Positions 12,442-22,760 of a stretch of 64,000 nucleotides of DNA are shown here, piece by piece; position 1 is the first letter of the stretch, and each line of letters starts with the position of its first letter. Source of the DNA: Zygnema cylindricum. Lineage: Eukaryota > Streptophyta > Zygnematophyceae > Zygnematales > Zygnemataceae. The stretch is taken from assembly GCA_037447655.1 (NCBI GenBank), contig JBBHKE010002842.1, forward strand, positions 316,286-380,285, written 5' to 3'. A program made the position numbers and the translations under genes. The notes beneath the pieces are model-generated. The model saw nothing but the letters and a program-made list of their open reading frames with translations, had not been told where the DNA came from and did not search any database.

Positions 12442-12450
12442 AACCCTAAA
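12442..12450 (+). promoter_or_regulatory. Telo-box AACCCTAAA upstream of eS17
   Basis: AACCCTAAA lies 33 bases upstream of the eS17 start codon. Telo-boxes of this form near the transcription start are typical of plant ribosomal protein and other translation genes, which supports both the promoter location and a plant-lineage host. A partial copy (AAACCCTCG) is at about 12364. Confidence 0.65.
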
Positions 12451-12482
12451 CGCTTTACGCGGGATAGCAGCACTCAGCCGCC

Positions 12483-14947
12483 ATGGTAAGAAACGCCTCC
12501 TGACTATATTTCTCTGAGTGTCATCGCAGAAGGTCCACATTGATACTGCCGGCTTATTTTGGAAATTAGCGAAGGGAAAATAAGTTAGGGTTTTCCATTT
12601 TTACTTGTGGAGTTAATCGACTTAGTTTTTTTTCTATGAAGGAACCGTTTTTGTGATGAGAACGCGTTTTGTTTAGGGCAGGAGCAATTCAAGATAATGT
12701 CTTTGTAGTATTTCTTCGGCCTTTTATTAGGGTTCTAGCGGTCTCTGTGGTCTCATTATGGCGACAGAGGACTGTGCGCGTATGGGAGGGAGAGAGAAGA
12801 GCGAACGAGGAGGGGGAGAGAGGGAGAGTAGAGAGAGGGAGGAGCGGGAGAGGGAGGGTGGAGAGAAGTAGAAGAGAGAAAGGAACAGAGAAAGTGAAAG
12901 AAGGGAGAGGGAGGTGGGGTAAGCGAGAGGAAAGTGAGGGAGAAAGAAAGTGAAAAAAGAGAGGGAGGAAAAGGGAAAGGAGAGAGGGAGAGAAAGTGAG
13001 GGGGAGAGAGAGGGGAGAGAAATCGAGGAAGGAGAGGTAGCCGGATGAGAGAGAGAGCGAGAGAGAGGAGAGAGAGGGACATGAGGGAGTGGGGAGAGAG
13101 GAATTCGGACAGGGAAGAGAGAGGGGGCGGGGCTGCTGGCATAGTTTAAAGGCCATGCCCTTTCTGGTCTTTGCAGGGTCGCGTACGAACAAGGACTGTG
13201 AAGAAGTCGTCGCGTGTCATCATCGAGAAGTACTACTCTCGCATGACTCTCGACTTCCAAACCAACAAAAAGATTTGTGACGAGGTCGCCATCATTCCCA
13301 CAAAGCGTCTCCGTAACAAGATCGCAGGCTTTGCAACAGTGAGTTTCTATTCTGCGGGAGAAATGCTCAGGGTTTTAGTTAATCTGAACCGGACAGAAGT
13401 CGGGTTGAATTTTGATATGGTTTACGTTCAAGTTTAATCTCAAATGCATTAAATCCCATGCATATAGAACCCTAGACTGGGGAACCTTGGGAAACAGAAT
13501 CTTTTTGAGGATTGGAGTTGCATGTGATACCTTTGCCAAACCCTGTATCTGTGTCCAAGTAAGGGCTTTGCAAGGGAATAATTCAACCCTCTACTTCTTT
13601 TTCTTCTTCTTCTCCTTCTCCTACCTTTTCTTCCTCTTCTTCTTCTCCTCCTCTTTTTCCTTCTTCTTCTCCTTCTTCTCTTTCTTCTCCTGCCAGGCAA
13701 TTGGGAGGAGGTGGCAGAATTTGGGATAAGGGGCAGGTTTTCGAATGCCAGGAGTTTCTCGTGTCTTGTTTCTACACATGCGTACTGACGCCATGCTGAT
13801 GTCATGGTGATGTCATAGTCTCTGATTTTTCGCAAAATGCATTTTTTTTGCGCAGCATCTCATGAAACGTATCCAGAGGGGGCCCGTTCGAGGCATTTCC
13901 CTAAAGCTCCAGGAGGAGGAGAGAGAGCGACGTATGGACTTTGTCCCAGAGGAGTCCGCTATTAAGACTGACGTCATTGAGGTCATTTTCAACCCTGAAA
14001 GCATCTACATTGCCACATGAAAGGGACGATAAATCAATTGTGGTGTTCGATTACCTCTAGGGTTTGTTTTAGGGTTTCACATTTTGTATAATATCTTTTG
14101 TAAGTTTACAAGCCAGTTTTTTTAGGTCTACCCATCAATCGAAAGGATTTACTTGAGTTTGACTTTCAAGCGATGGGATGTCTACTTTGTGCACGTTGGA
14201 GAATACATGCTTTTGTTTGTTATTGTCCATTGCCATGAAATAGTCGGACTAAAATAGTGTGGATTGTTGAGGGGGCGGATGCAGGTTGACCCAGTGACTT
14301 TTGAGATGCTCAAGTCCCTTAACATGTCACAATTGCCAGGTGTCGTGCAAACAGTAAGTTATCCTTCGATGTGTTTTCAGACGAAGCAATAACGTGCCTG
14401 TGAGCTTGTTTGTTTAACTTAACAGCTCTACATTTCTACTTATTGTAAATAAAACCTTTTCGTTAGTCGTGTTTTGACCCTTTTTTTGCAAAAAAAACCC
14501 AATTTGAATTTGGTTTTCAGGCTTGATGTTGTTACGAGCTTTGGAATGATACTTTGTCTGGGATCCGAGTTTCCTATTCTGTTCTGTTGTATCGAGTATT
14601 TTCTACTCTTGTGCATCGAATTTTTTCTATTCTATTTAGTTTTTACTATTCTATTGACCTTTCTTCATTCTATAGAGTTCTTTCTATTCTATCGAGTTCT
14701 TTCTATTCCATTGGCTTTTTTCTATTTTATGGAGTTTTTTTATTCTATCGAGTTTTTTTCTATCCTAAAGTTCTTTTTTTTTAATTGACTTTTTCTCTTT
14801 TCTATTGAGTTCTTTCTATTTTAATTCCTGATGAATCGGTCGGATGTTTTGCTGGTTTTGCAGGCACCCAGTGTAAACACCGGCGGCAATTTGGGGGCAA
14901 AGCCAGCTGGAGGATTTGGGGCCGGAGGGGATAGGAGGAGAGCTTAG
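12483..14947 (+). CDS. RPS17: 40S ribosomal protein eS17
   Basis: Five exons: 12483-12485 (only the ATG), 13177-13338, 13856-13981, 14285-14353 and 14864-14947 (TAG). All introns are GT-AG, and the sum is 148 codons (147 residues). The protein begins [20 protein letters not shown] and continues with [39 protein letters not shown] and [19 protein letters not shown], the nearly invariant core of eS17. The tail is rich in Gly/Ala and basic residues ([12 protein letters not shown]). It is a small-subunit component near the mRNA exit region. Introns carry a long polypurine repeat (intron 1) and polypyrimidine repeats (introns 2 and 4). A telo-box precedes it. Very secure call. Confidence 0.98.
12785..13130 (+). 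repeat. Polypurine GA-rich repeat in eS17 intron 1
   Basis: About 345 bases with almost only G and A on the plus strand (GGGAGAGA-type units), inside the intron that separates the start codon from the rest of eS17. It yields three overlapping spurious serine/proline/leucine-rich frames on the minus strand. Confidence 0.85.
13594..13693 (+). repeat. Polypyrimidine (TTC/TTCTCC)n repeat in eS17 intron 2
   Basis: About 100 bases of pyrimidines (CTTCTTCTTCTCC units). The spurious arginine-rich frame on the minus strand comes from this tract. Confidence 0.85.
14568..14822 (+). repeat. TTCTATTCTAT-type repeat in eS17 intron 4
   Basis: Imperfect units of GAGTTCTTTCTATTCTATT, about 19-20 bases long, repeated up to about 40 bases before the last eS17 exon. 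Confidence 0.75.
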
Positions 14948-15900
14948 ACAGGGCTTTTTGGAGCAGCTGGTTGTGACGCGCATGTCTCGCAGAAAAGAAT
15001 TCCTGATTGTACTTAACACTTGGAAAAGGAAAATATTGTGCAACTAAATGGAACATGAGCACAAAATTTGTCTGAGTTGGCGTTTGTTGCGATTTTTGTT
15101 GGTTGATTACGAGCAAAGCAGACATGGGAGCAGATTCTAATATGGCACAGTTTATGGTGTGGAAGCTGTACAGTGGTTGCCACTCATGAAATGTATGTGA
15201 TGAGTCACATTTCTTCACATAATCCAGAGTTTAGCGAGGGTTTCCTATACCCACGCCCGGGATTGTCAGTTTATAGCTAGAACTCCCTACACCACCGTGT
15301 ATTCATGCTTATGAAGTGAAATGGAGGGAGAGAGACGGAGAGGATTTCATGACTTTGTGCCAGTTTTGTGGTGTTGATCTCAGGTTTAAGATTCATCATA
15401 ATTGTTAGAGATTTTATACTGCTTGCGAGGAGATTTATAGTATTAGAGAGTCTTGACCTTGGCTTGCGGTACAATGATAGTAAGATGTGACAGCAGCTAA
15501 TTATAATTTGCTGTTCTAAGAAACCGCGATGGTAAACCATCCAAGTAATTTGGAGACAGAAAGAAAGGAAAAGTCAAAAAAGAAACTGACAAAATGTACA
15601 CACAATCGATTAAACTAAAATTAGAAGACCTTGTGAAAGAAACTGGCATGTTGAAGGCAAGCAAATAAAGAAAAAAAATTAGTACGGGAAAGCACACAAT
15701 TGATAACAAATTAGGAGCGCTTTGGTTGCAAAATGATTGGCCTAGCTTGCAGTCAGGTTTTTGTCAGATTTTTGGCTTCAATGTCATGGAAGTGGAAACA
15801 CTGTAAAGCTGTGATAGATGTGGGCAAGGAAAAAAATTGCCCTACCCATTAACACTCTATGTGGTTGACCACTATCAAATGAGATTTGGTTTCTACCTAA
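14948..15900. other. Intergenic, nothing recognised
   Basis: Presumed eS17 3' region followed by AT-rich sequence. No coding segment, RNA or element was recognised. Confidence 0.45.
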
Positions 15901-15904
15901 GTTT

Positions 15905-16140
15905 AATAATGGATACGCAGATCAAGCAGGGCAAAATAAAACAAAGAAAAGCAATGTGAACACTTAAAAATGGTGTGTAAAATAAAAGGCACTCAAACCC
16001 AAAAAGAAAAGCAAAGCCCCCCAACCCCAGCACTATTGAGTATCTACGTAAAGCAACTCTGTAAGCCCCCCAGGCCCAGGGGAGCACATTGAGGGAGTTC
16101 TGTAACAAGTCGACGATCGATAACCACAATAGCCAATCAA
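15905..16140 (-). mobile_element. 3' fragment of the non-LTR retroelement family
   Basis: On the minus strand a frame reading LSIVDLLQNSLNVLPWAWGAY matches the 3' coding end of the element at 16990-19385 (VAVFSTSLNVLPRAGGTYGV). The fragment is short, 5'-truncated and diverged. Confidence 0.6.
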
Positions 16141-16989
16141 AGCTATTTTTAATGGGATACCAAAACTGACGAGTGATACAGAATAAAAGCAAAATAGACA
16201 CAGAGAACTAGCATGTTATTTGTACTGGTGCAGTTGAAACAGCCAAAACGACAATCAAAGCTATATTCATAACTGCTCAGCTGGGTCTCGTGTCACAAAA
16301 GTCCAAACTAACAAAGGTGTCGAGCCCAAGACAAGCGTGGACTGAGTAGAACGTGGCAGCTTTTGACTGAGGCAGCTGGTATTCTAGGGGTACCAGAACC
16401 AGTGTGGATCCAGTGTGTCGTTGTCTCGGAGGCACATACATTTAATTTGTTGCGAACATATTTGTTTTCACTCTCTTGTCTAACTGGTGTGCTTGAAAAA
16501 ATAAAAGCAGAGGGCATGTTTCCACGTTATGCTGATGTGCCCTTCATCTAAAAGAGAGACGAGAAAAATTTGTTTCCCCTTTTAAATTGATCGCTCCTTG
16601 TCCAAACAATGGAAGTCTTACATCCTTAGAGTTCATGGCACTTTAGTGCCTCAGCGTTGGGGGAGGGAAGAGAGGTGAAGGGGGGCAAAGGGAGGGGAAG
16701 GGAGGCGAAGGGAGATGGAGGGGAAGGGAGGGGAATGGAGGGAAGGAGCGGAATGGAGGGGAAACCGAGGTGAACGAAGACAACTAGAGGCAAACGGAAG
16801 ACGACGAAGATCATGGTTAGTCGATGGTGCACTCGAGAACGGGGTCCCACCAGTTAGGTTACTTGCGCTTCATCAGGTTGCCTCTCAACGACTCGCATAC
16901 ATGTTAAGACTCCCTGGTCCTGTTTCAAGACAAGTTGGATGGAAGCATTGTGCCAACATCATGAGAGCACGGATCTTAAAGGCCGCATA
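16141..16989. other. Intergenic; GGGGAA-rich minisatellite at about 16660-16760
   Basis: No coding family recognised. A purine-rich GGGAGGGGAAGGGAGGCGAA-type repeat fills about 100 bases. The part from about 16840 may already belong to the retroelement to the right. Confidence 0.4.
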
Positions 16990-19385
16990 GAGCTCATTTG
17001 CATGTCGGTCAACGCGCCAGCATGGTCGAGGTATCGATCCCAAAGTATATCCCATTGCACCAACCATGTCTCCAGCTCCAACCAACTTTCCATGATTATT
17101 TCCCTCCTCATCAGTTTGGAGTGGCCACGAGAGGAGGTTGTGAGGCCATGGTCCACGAGATTCGGGCTTTGTTGGATGTACATCCGGATTGGTTGGTCTT
17201 TCAGGTCAACGTTTCCAATGCATTCAATACAGTGGATCGGAACGTTGTTTTTTGAGAGCTTATGGCGGCAAAATCTCTCATTGTCCAATTATTCCCCTTT
17301 GTGAGGGCTTTCTATTCTTTGACAAGCAGCCTTTCCTTCTCGACCGACGGTGATCGCATTCCTCTTTCCTCTGCTTCTGGCACTCGCAAAGGCGACCCTC
17401 TAGGCGGACCTTTGTTCGCCCTCGCCCATTACTGGGCCCTTCGTGCTTCCGCAACCTCCTTCCCTTCTTGCCTTTTCCCTTCTGTTGCAGATGATACGCA
17501 CATTATTTGGCCTAGAGAACAAGTCGTGTTGGCATATGATTTTTTCAATGAACGTTTAGCCGAACTTAACCTTTCAATACAGCCTTCGAAGTGTTTTATC
17601 TGGTCTCCTCAGGATATTCCACCTTCCTTTACCCTCCCTCTTGGTTTTCAAACCCATTCTCCCTCCGATGGCATTCGTGTGCTTGGTTGCCCCCTTGGTT
17701 TGGATACTTTAGTGACCCGATTCCTTCATGATGCTTTACAGACAGATTTGGCCCAACTGGACGACCTTCCTCACCTTCCCGGTCCCCAAGTGGCTTTTGC
17801 TATGTTAACCAAGTGTTTTCTCGACCGCCCTTCTTACCTTACTCGTACATCCCCTCCCACCTCGACTTTGTCTCCTCTCTTTCGGCTTTTGACAATCACC
17901 TCATGGATGTCCTCCACACCCTATTAGGTCGTGGGGTCGCGAGTCTGGGCCCTCAGCCCGCATTCAGGCTTCCCTCCTTGTCTCGGTCGAGGGGTTGGGT
18001 CTATTATCGACTACTCGTGTTGCTCCCGCTGCCTATATGGGAAGTTGGTGCCTTATTGCCTCTACACTTGTTTCCCGTTTCTTGGCTGAGGACACCCCCG
18101 TTCTAACTACCATGGTCCCTCGAGTTTCAGACGGTGTGTTCACATTCCGGCGGTATCTATTGGACGCGTAACGTTTGCTTCCTCCCCATGCCCTAGTGGA
18201 TGTGCCAATTCTCTGCACCCTTATTGCAAAATTCGTTGAGCGTGTCCAAGAATTGATTTCCGATTGGGTTGTCGCCGCCATTAAACCCGAGCTTCTCATG
18301 GCGCTTCCCTCTGATACTTCACGTGCCCGTCTTCTATCTTGTGGTGGACCAGGTTCAAGATCTTGGCTTTTGGCTACACCTATTTTGTCCACTTTCCGAT
18401 TCTCACCTGTTGAGTTCACCACCGCCCTCCGATTTCGCCTTGGCCTCCCCCTTCCTCCTTTACTTGGCTCTCTTGTTTGAGCATGTGGTCGTGTCTTGTG
18501 GATGGAAGGTGTCTATTTGCTTCGTTGCTCCCATGGGGGAGATTTGATGCAGGCGCACGACACTAATCGCGACGCTTTTGCGACTATCACTTTGGAGGGA
18601 AGCCTTTCTGTGCGTCGGGAGGTTTCTCACATTAATCCCTCACTTGGGATCGATGTTGTTTTGCTTGATGGTGCCCGTCGTATTTTTGGTGATATTGTTT
18701 TGGCAAACCCTACTTCGGGCGGCTCGACATGTTGGGGGGGCAGCTCGTGATGCCGCTAAGGCAAAGGAGCGTGATTATGCTCACCGGGACCTTATGGATG
18801 ACATTATTCCGATGGTGGTCGAGATCTTTGGTTTTTTGGGTGTTGCAATGGACGAGTTTCTCCGTATTTACGTTGGACGTACTTTCGAGCGCCGAGGACT
18901 TGGGAGCCCTCCTCCTTCGGTCCTTACTTCTTTTTACCGTCAACGCTTATCTCTGGCTTTACAGTGAGTGCAGGCTTTTATTCTCCTCCGATCGGCTATT
19001 GTTGTTATGGATCGTCGCCGTGTTCTCGACCTCCCTCAACGTGCTCCCCCGGGCAGGGGGGACTTACGGGGTTGCTTTTCGTAGATGTTTAATTGAGTTG
19101 GGGTTGAGGTTGTAGTTTTGGTTTTGTGAGTTGCCGTGCTTTTCATTTTGGGTTTGGGTGCTTTTGTTTGTTTTGTTGTTGTTTCCTTTTTTGTTGTTGT
19201 GTTCCCGTCGCTCTCCATGGTTTTTATTGCCCTGGTAGTTTTTCGGTTTCGGCCATGCCACCCCTTTTGTACCCCGGACTCAGATGATCTACCATCGTGC
19301 TTTTTAATTTATCCTGCATATTTTTTTCATTGCACCAACCCATGTTGACCATCGTCCCGCGTCGAGTGGAGGACCAACTGTTCTT
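16990..19385 (+). mobile_element. Decayed non-LTR retroelement: reverse transcriptase plus C-terminal endonuclease-like region
   Basis: Conceptual translation shows reverse transcriptase motifs in order: FGVATRGGCEAMVHEIRALL, QVNVSNAFNTVDR (catalytic Asp replaced by Asn-Val here), GTRKGDPLGGPLFALAHYW, the catalytic box VADDTHII (Tyr/Phe replaced by Val) and LNLSIQPSKC. Downstream frames resume with SCGGPGSRSWLLATPIL, LRCSHGGDLMQAHDTNRDA, SVRREVSHINPSLGIDVVLL and FGDIVLANP. These look like a Cys-His knuckle followed by a PD-(D/E)XK-type nuclease region. The reading frame is interrupted by a stop at 17253-17255 and by several frameshifts, so it is inactive. The family resembles RLE-bearing non-LTR elements rather than plant L1/RTE elements; the exact clade is uncertain. 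The 3' end contains the conserved GGACTCAGATG...TACCAT motif, near 19275. Confidence 0.8.
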
Positions 19386-19391
19386 TTCTAA

Positions 19392-19848
19392 TATGGCTAA
19401 AAGCACCCGTTGCTTCCATCCGCTTACTCCTCATTAACTTTGAGCACTTTTTAACTGTCTTTTCAAAGTTTTTTTTGTCCTTACGCCAGGGTACTTGTTC
19501 GTTATCATACTATTGCCGGTATTTAGCCATCCAATACGTGTTGCATTCCCAAACAACCTGAGTCATCAACAGGGCCTCGTGGAGTAGCTGGGTCCGTGGA
19601 GTAGCTGTGTCTGAGGTCGGAGATTTCCCGTTCCAATTAGGCTCGGCAGATTTCCCGTTCCAATTACGCTCGGCTCGCTATAGAGGATGCTTTTTTAGAC
19701 TACAATTTGGAGAGTGAAGCTCACAGATTTTCAAGTTGGGCACTTCTCTGTTCACTCGAAGTTACTAGGGGAATCCTCGTTAGTTTCTTTTCCTCCGCTT
19801 CATAATATGCTTAAATTCAAGGGCTGGTCTTGTTTGATTTTAGGTAAA
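19392..19848 (-). pseudogene. Degenerate 26S rRNA 5' fragment
   Basis: On the minus strand the order is TTGAATTTAAGCATATTATG, AAGCGGAGGAAAAGAAAC, GAGGATTCCCCTAGTAAC, CCAACTTGAAAATCTG, AATTGTAGTCT, then GGTTGTTTGGGAATGCA, GGCTAAATACCGGCAATAG, AACGAACAAGTACC, CTTTGAAAAGACAGTTAAAA and AAGCGGATGGAAGC. This is the invariant start of eukaryotic large-subunit rRNA, with many substitutions and gaps. It stops abruptly at the right-hand end of the retroelement fragment. Confidence 0.9.
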
Positions 19849-20074
19849 TAAAAAAACAAAGGTCTCGGTGACCGACACTCTCGCTCCGACAACCCGGGTC
19901 CCCTCATCCGAAAAAGGGTATGGGCTACCATGTTATGCAAGAAGTTTCATGTTTGGCTCGTTTTCCATTTAAACTGACCAAGTTTTCGCCCCCTTGGAGG
20001 ACGCGATTGGGACGGTCAGATCCGCCGCCAACTAACGAGCGCGAGCACTCGACGAGCAACGATATGTTGTTTTC
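19849..20074 (-). pseudogene. ITS2-like spacer of the rDNA fragment
   Basis: Lies between the 26S start and the 5.8S end in the expected order and has a spacer-like length of about 226 bases. It contains GGACGCGATTGGGACGG on the plus strand. Identity rests on position only. Confidence 0.7.
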
Positions 20075-20228
20075 TAGCGCCCAGACAAATTTGCCCTCAG
20101 AAAATGCCTTAGGCAAAATTTTCTTTCAAAGTTTCGATGATTCACAAAATTATGCAATTCACACTACCAATCTTATTTCGTTGCGTTCTTCATCGTTGCA
20201 AGAACTATGATATCCTTTGTTGAGAGTT
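20075..20228 (-). pseudogene. Degenerate 5.8S rRNA
   Basis: About 154 bases on the minus strand, the normal 5.8S length. Recognisable blocks: AACTCTCAACAAAGGATATC, TTGCAACGATGAAGAACGCA, ACGAAAT, GTGTGAATTGCATAATT, GTGAATCATCGAAACTTTGA and GGGCAAATTTGTCTGGGCG. The many differences from the invariant plant 5.8S, largely losses of C and G, show that it is a pseudogene. Confidence 0.9.
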
Positions 20229-20904
20229 TTTTTCTTTCGGTTGATAAGGTTGTGTCACGGCGTGTTTTTGAGAGGTAACACCCACAACAGATTTTGACTC
20301 CGATGTTGCCGGGAGGCAAGGCGAGCCACGGACTTTGGACGCCGCGGGCGTCGTCATGATCGAGGCGCAAACCTTCGCCTAAAAGAGTCTGACGCCTTTT
20401 TTTTGAACAGCTGCGTATGGACAGCGCCCCGAGAAGAAGAATGGGTTCGCTATCTGCACAACACAATCATTTGGGGCTGCTTTGTGTCAATGGGCCTTCC
20501 GCAAGTTCACCCACGGCACGGTGAGAAATTGCCTGTTTCCCTTTCTGTCTCCAAGAAGATCCGACCATGTCTTAGAGCCGGACGCGGAAGGCCTCGGGGA
20601 ACACCCACAACATGAGCCCACTGCCGTTTAATATGTGAATGGCTCCGGACTCCCACGCGTTTTCGAACTTGGCTACAAATAACCCATTGTTGCGTCTTCT
20701 ACGTTGTTACCCTACTCGAGGTCGTTTCCCAGGCCATACACGTTTTTTGAGCTTGCATAAAGTCTCCTCGCAATTCAGCAGTGTCGCACACGCACGCGAG
20801 CGGCACTAACTTTTCGGACCTCTCTTTGTTTCAGAATTGAGTCTTTGTTTAGGGATCGAGCTGCAGAGGTCACCCTTTCAGGGAACTAAGGCTTTGGTAC
20901 ATTT
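20229..20904 (-). pseudogene. ITS1-like region containing a second 18S-terminus-like segment
   Basis: Lies between the 5.8S and the 18S 3' end. Within it, 20496-20515 reads on the minus strand GTGGGTGAACTTGCGGAAGG, almost the canonical 3' terminus of 18S rRNA. The region is therefore either a rearranged join or the 18S end was split by an insertion of about 390 bases (20520-20905). Confidence 0.65.
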
Positions 20905-20985
20905 ACCTCATAGAATGATCGTCCTGCCAAACCTTGTTACAACATCTCTTTCTTCTAAATGATAAGGTTACAAATTTCTCTGTTT
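20905..20985 (-). pseudogene. Degenerate 18S rRNA 3' end
   Basis: Minus strand shows AACCTTATCATTTAGAAGAA, AGAGATGTTGTAACAAGGTT and GGACGATCATT, corresponding to the last 80 or so bases of 18S with the GTAGGTGAACCTGC part missing. No 18S similarity is seen above about 20985. Confidence 0.85.
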
Positions 20986-21279
20986 CTCAGTCGCAGAAAA
21001 CTTTTAGCCTTCATTTCAGTATTAGGATTTACTTTATTAGGATTATCTTTACATTGCATTCATGTCTCGATAGCATGTCTTAGCTTCCTGGTAGAGAAAG
21101 TTTTTTGGTGGTTGTTACGGCAGAAATGATGATGATAAAGCCTTTTGTGTACCGAGGATTCAACAAAGACAAGTTCAGTAACGGAGAAACAAATCAACCA
21201 ACTTCTTGACATAGACTACAAAACCATATTGTTTTGAGGCATTCCAAAACTAATGATGACAGGTCCCAAACTAAATGTA

Positions 21280-22345
21280 TACGCTTCATGTCTTGTGGCG
21301 GACCGAGCTCTGGAGCTTGGCTATTGGCTGTCCCTATCTTATCCACTCTTCGTTTCACCCCGGCTCAGTTCACGACGGCCCTTAGGTTCCGGCTTGGCCT
21401 CCCTCACCCACCTTTGCTTGGCTCACTTGTTTGCTCCCGTGGCCACGTTCTCGAGCCCGACGGGGTCCATTTACTTCGTTGCTCCCACGGGGGCGAGTTA
21501 ATTCATGCGCACGACACGATTCGAGACACCATCGCTACTATCGCTTCTGAGGGGGGATTTTCTGTTCGCCGGGAGGTCTCTCACATTATTCCTTCGCGTC
21601 GGATTGATCTTGTATTACTTGATGGTGCGCGTCGTACATTTGGTGACATTGTTGTGGCAAACCCTACCTCAACTACAGTCGTCAACCAAGCGGTTCGGCA
21701 TGTGGGAGTGGCCGCCCGTGACGCGGCTAAAAGGAAGGAGCGTGATTATGCCCATCGCGATGCTATGGATGGCTTCATTCTGATGGCGGTCGAGATATTT
21801 GGTTGTTTGGGTGTGGCTTTGGATGAGTTTTTCCGTACTTGTGGTCGGCGCTCATTCGAGAGGCGGGGGACCTGGGAGCCCTTCTGTTTCAGTCCTTACT
21901 TCTTTTTTTCGTCAACGTTTTTCCGTGGCCCTACAACGGGTGTTGGCTTCTATATTACTTCGATCGTCTATTACCGTTATGGATCGACGGCGTGTTCCGG
22001 AACTTCCTCCACGTGCCCCTCCGGGATTCGGGGACCTACGTGGTTGCTTTCGGTAGATTTTTTAGTTAGGTTGGTGGTTTTTTTTTTTTTTTTTTTTTTT
22101 TTTTACGTGTTAGATTTTTCCTTTGATGTTTTGCTTGCTGGGTTTTTTCTTTTTTAGGTATTTTCGATTTCCTTGCCATCCTTTCGTATTTTCGTCGGTT
22201 TTGCCTTGATTTTCTTTTTTGTTTATTCCCTTGTCATGTGGTTCTTTCAGTTTTAGGAATGCTACTTCATTTTGTTCCTATGGACTCAGATGGTTTACCA
22301 TTGCGCTTTTTAATAAAGTCGCCCCCCCATTATATTGAATAAAAT
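21280..22345 (+). mobile_element. 5'-truncated non-LTR retroelement with endonuclease-like C-terminus
   Basis: An open frame from 21234 to 22157 reads MSCGGPSSGAWLLAVPILST, LLRCSHGGELIHAHDTIRDT, GGFSVRREVSHIIPSRRIDL and RTFGDIVVANPT. It is the best-preserved copy of the C-terminal region of this family. A Cys-x-His-Gly-Gly knuckle and a Glu...Asp...Asp spacing are compatible with a restriction-like (PD-(D/E)XK) nuclease. The reverse transcriptase half is absent. A poly(T) run (22077-22105) follows the frame, and the conserved end GGACTCAGATGGTTTACCAT is near 22285. It is about as similar to the minus-strand copy at 46955-47430 as two recent copies would be. Confidence 0.8.
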
Positions 22346-22760
22346 AAATATGAAAGAATTACAAAAAATCTTCTACAAAAAGCACCCTAAAATATGCCTT
22401 GAACTCTGCAGAAGAGTGTTTGAGCGTTTGCCATATTGAAGCTCTACCAAAATAATAACTTCATACTGCTTTATTTCATAATGCAACTCAAACAAATTAA
22501 CGGAAGGCTATTGGTCACTTATGTAAGACCAAATTATTCCTTAAGAGGCTCTACATTTACCACCTCTCACAAGAATTTAGGGATTAAAATAAATAACTTG
22601 CAACAGGTATCACTCCTGTCGCTGGGCTCTGAAAAGCTCTTTCATGACACATCTTGGAGCAGAAAGAACATGAATGACGACCATACTTTTTTAAAAAGGT
22701 ACAGTGAGACTTTTAGGCTTTTCTTTCTCTGAAATCCTCACAAGAATTGCTTCAAATACC
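22346..22760. other. Intergenic / 3' flank of receptor kinase gene
   Basis: AT-rich sequence between the retroelement end and the receptor kinase stop codon, probably the kinase gene's 3' untranslated region. No other feature seen. Confidence 0.45.

Larger units (their letters stand above)
10516..12482. promoter_or_regulatory. Divergent intergenic region between pyrophosphatase and eS17
   Basis: About 2 kb separates the two divergently oriented start codons, so both promoters must lie here. Its centre is filled by three inverted-repeat elements (10971-12075). The pyrophosphatase leader probably lies at about 10516-10640 and the eS17 core promoter at about 12250-12480. No open frame here resembles a known protein. 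Confidence 0.7.

Noticed and set aside
12689-13260. Three overlapping minus-strand open frames of 128-177 residues
   Set aside because: They come from the purine-rich repeat in eS17 intron 1 and antisense of exon 2, with no family motif.
13449-13835. Arginine-rich minus-strand frame
   Set aside because: Produced by the TTC-type pyrimidine repeat in eS17 intron 2.
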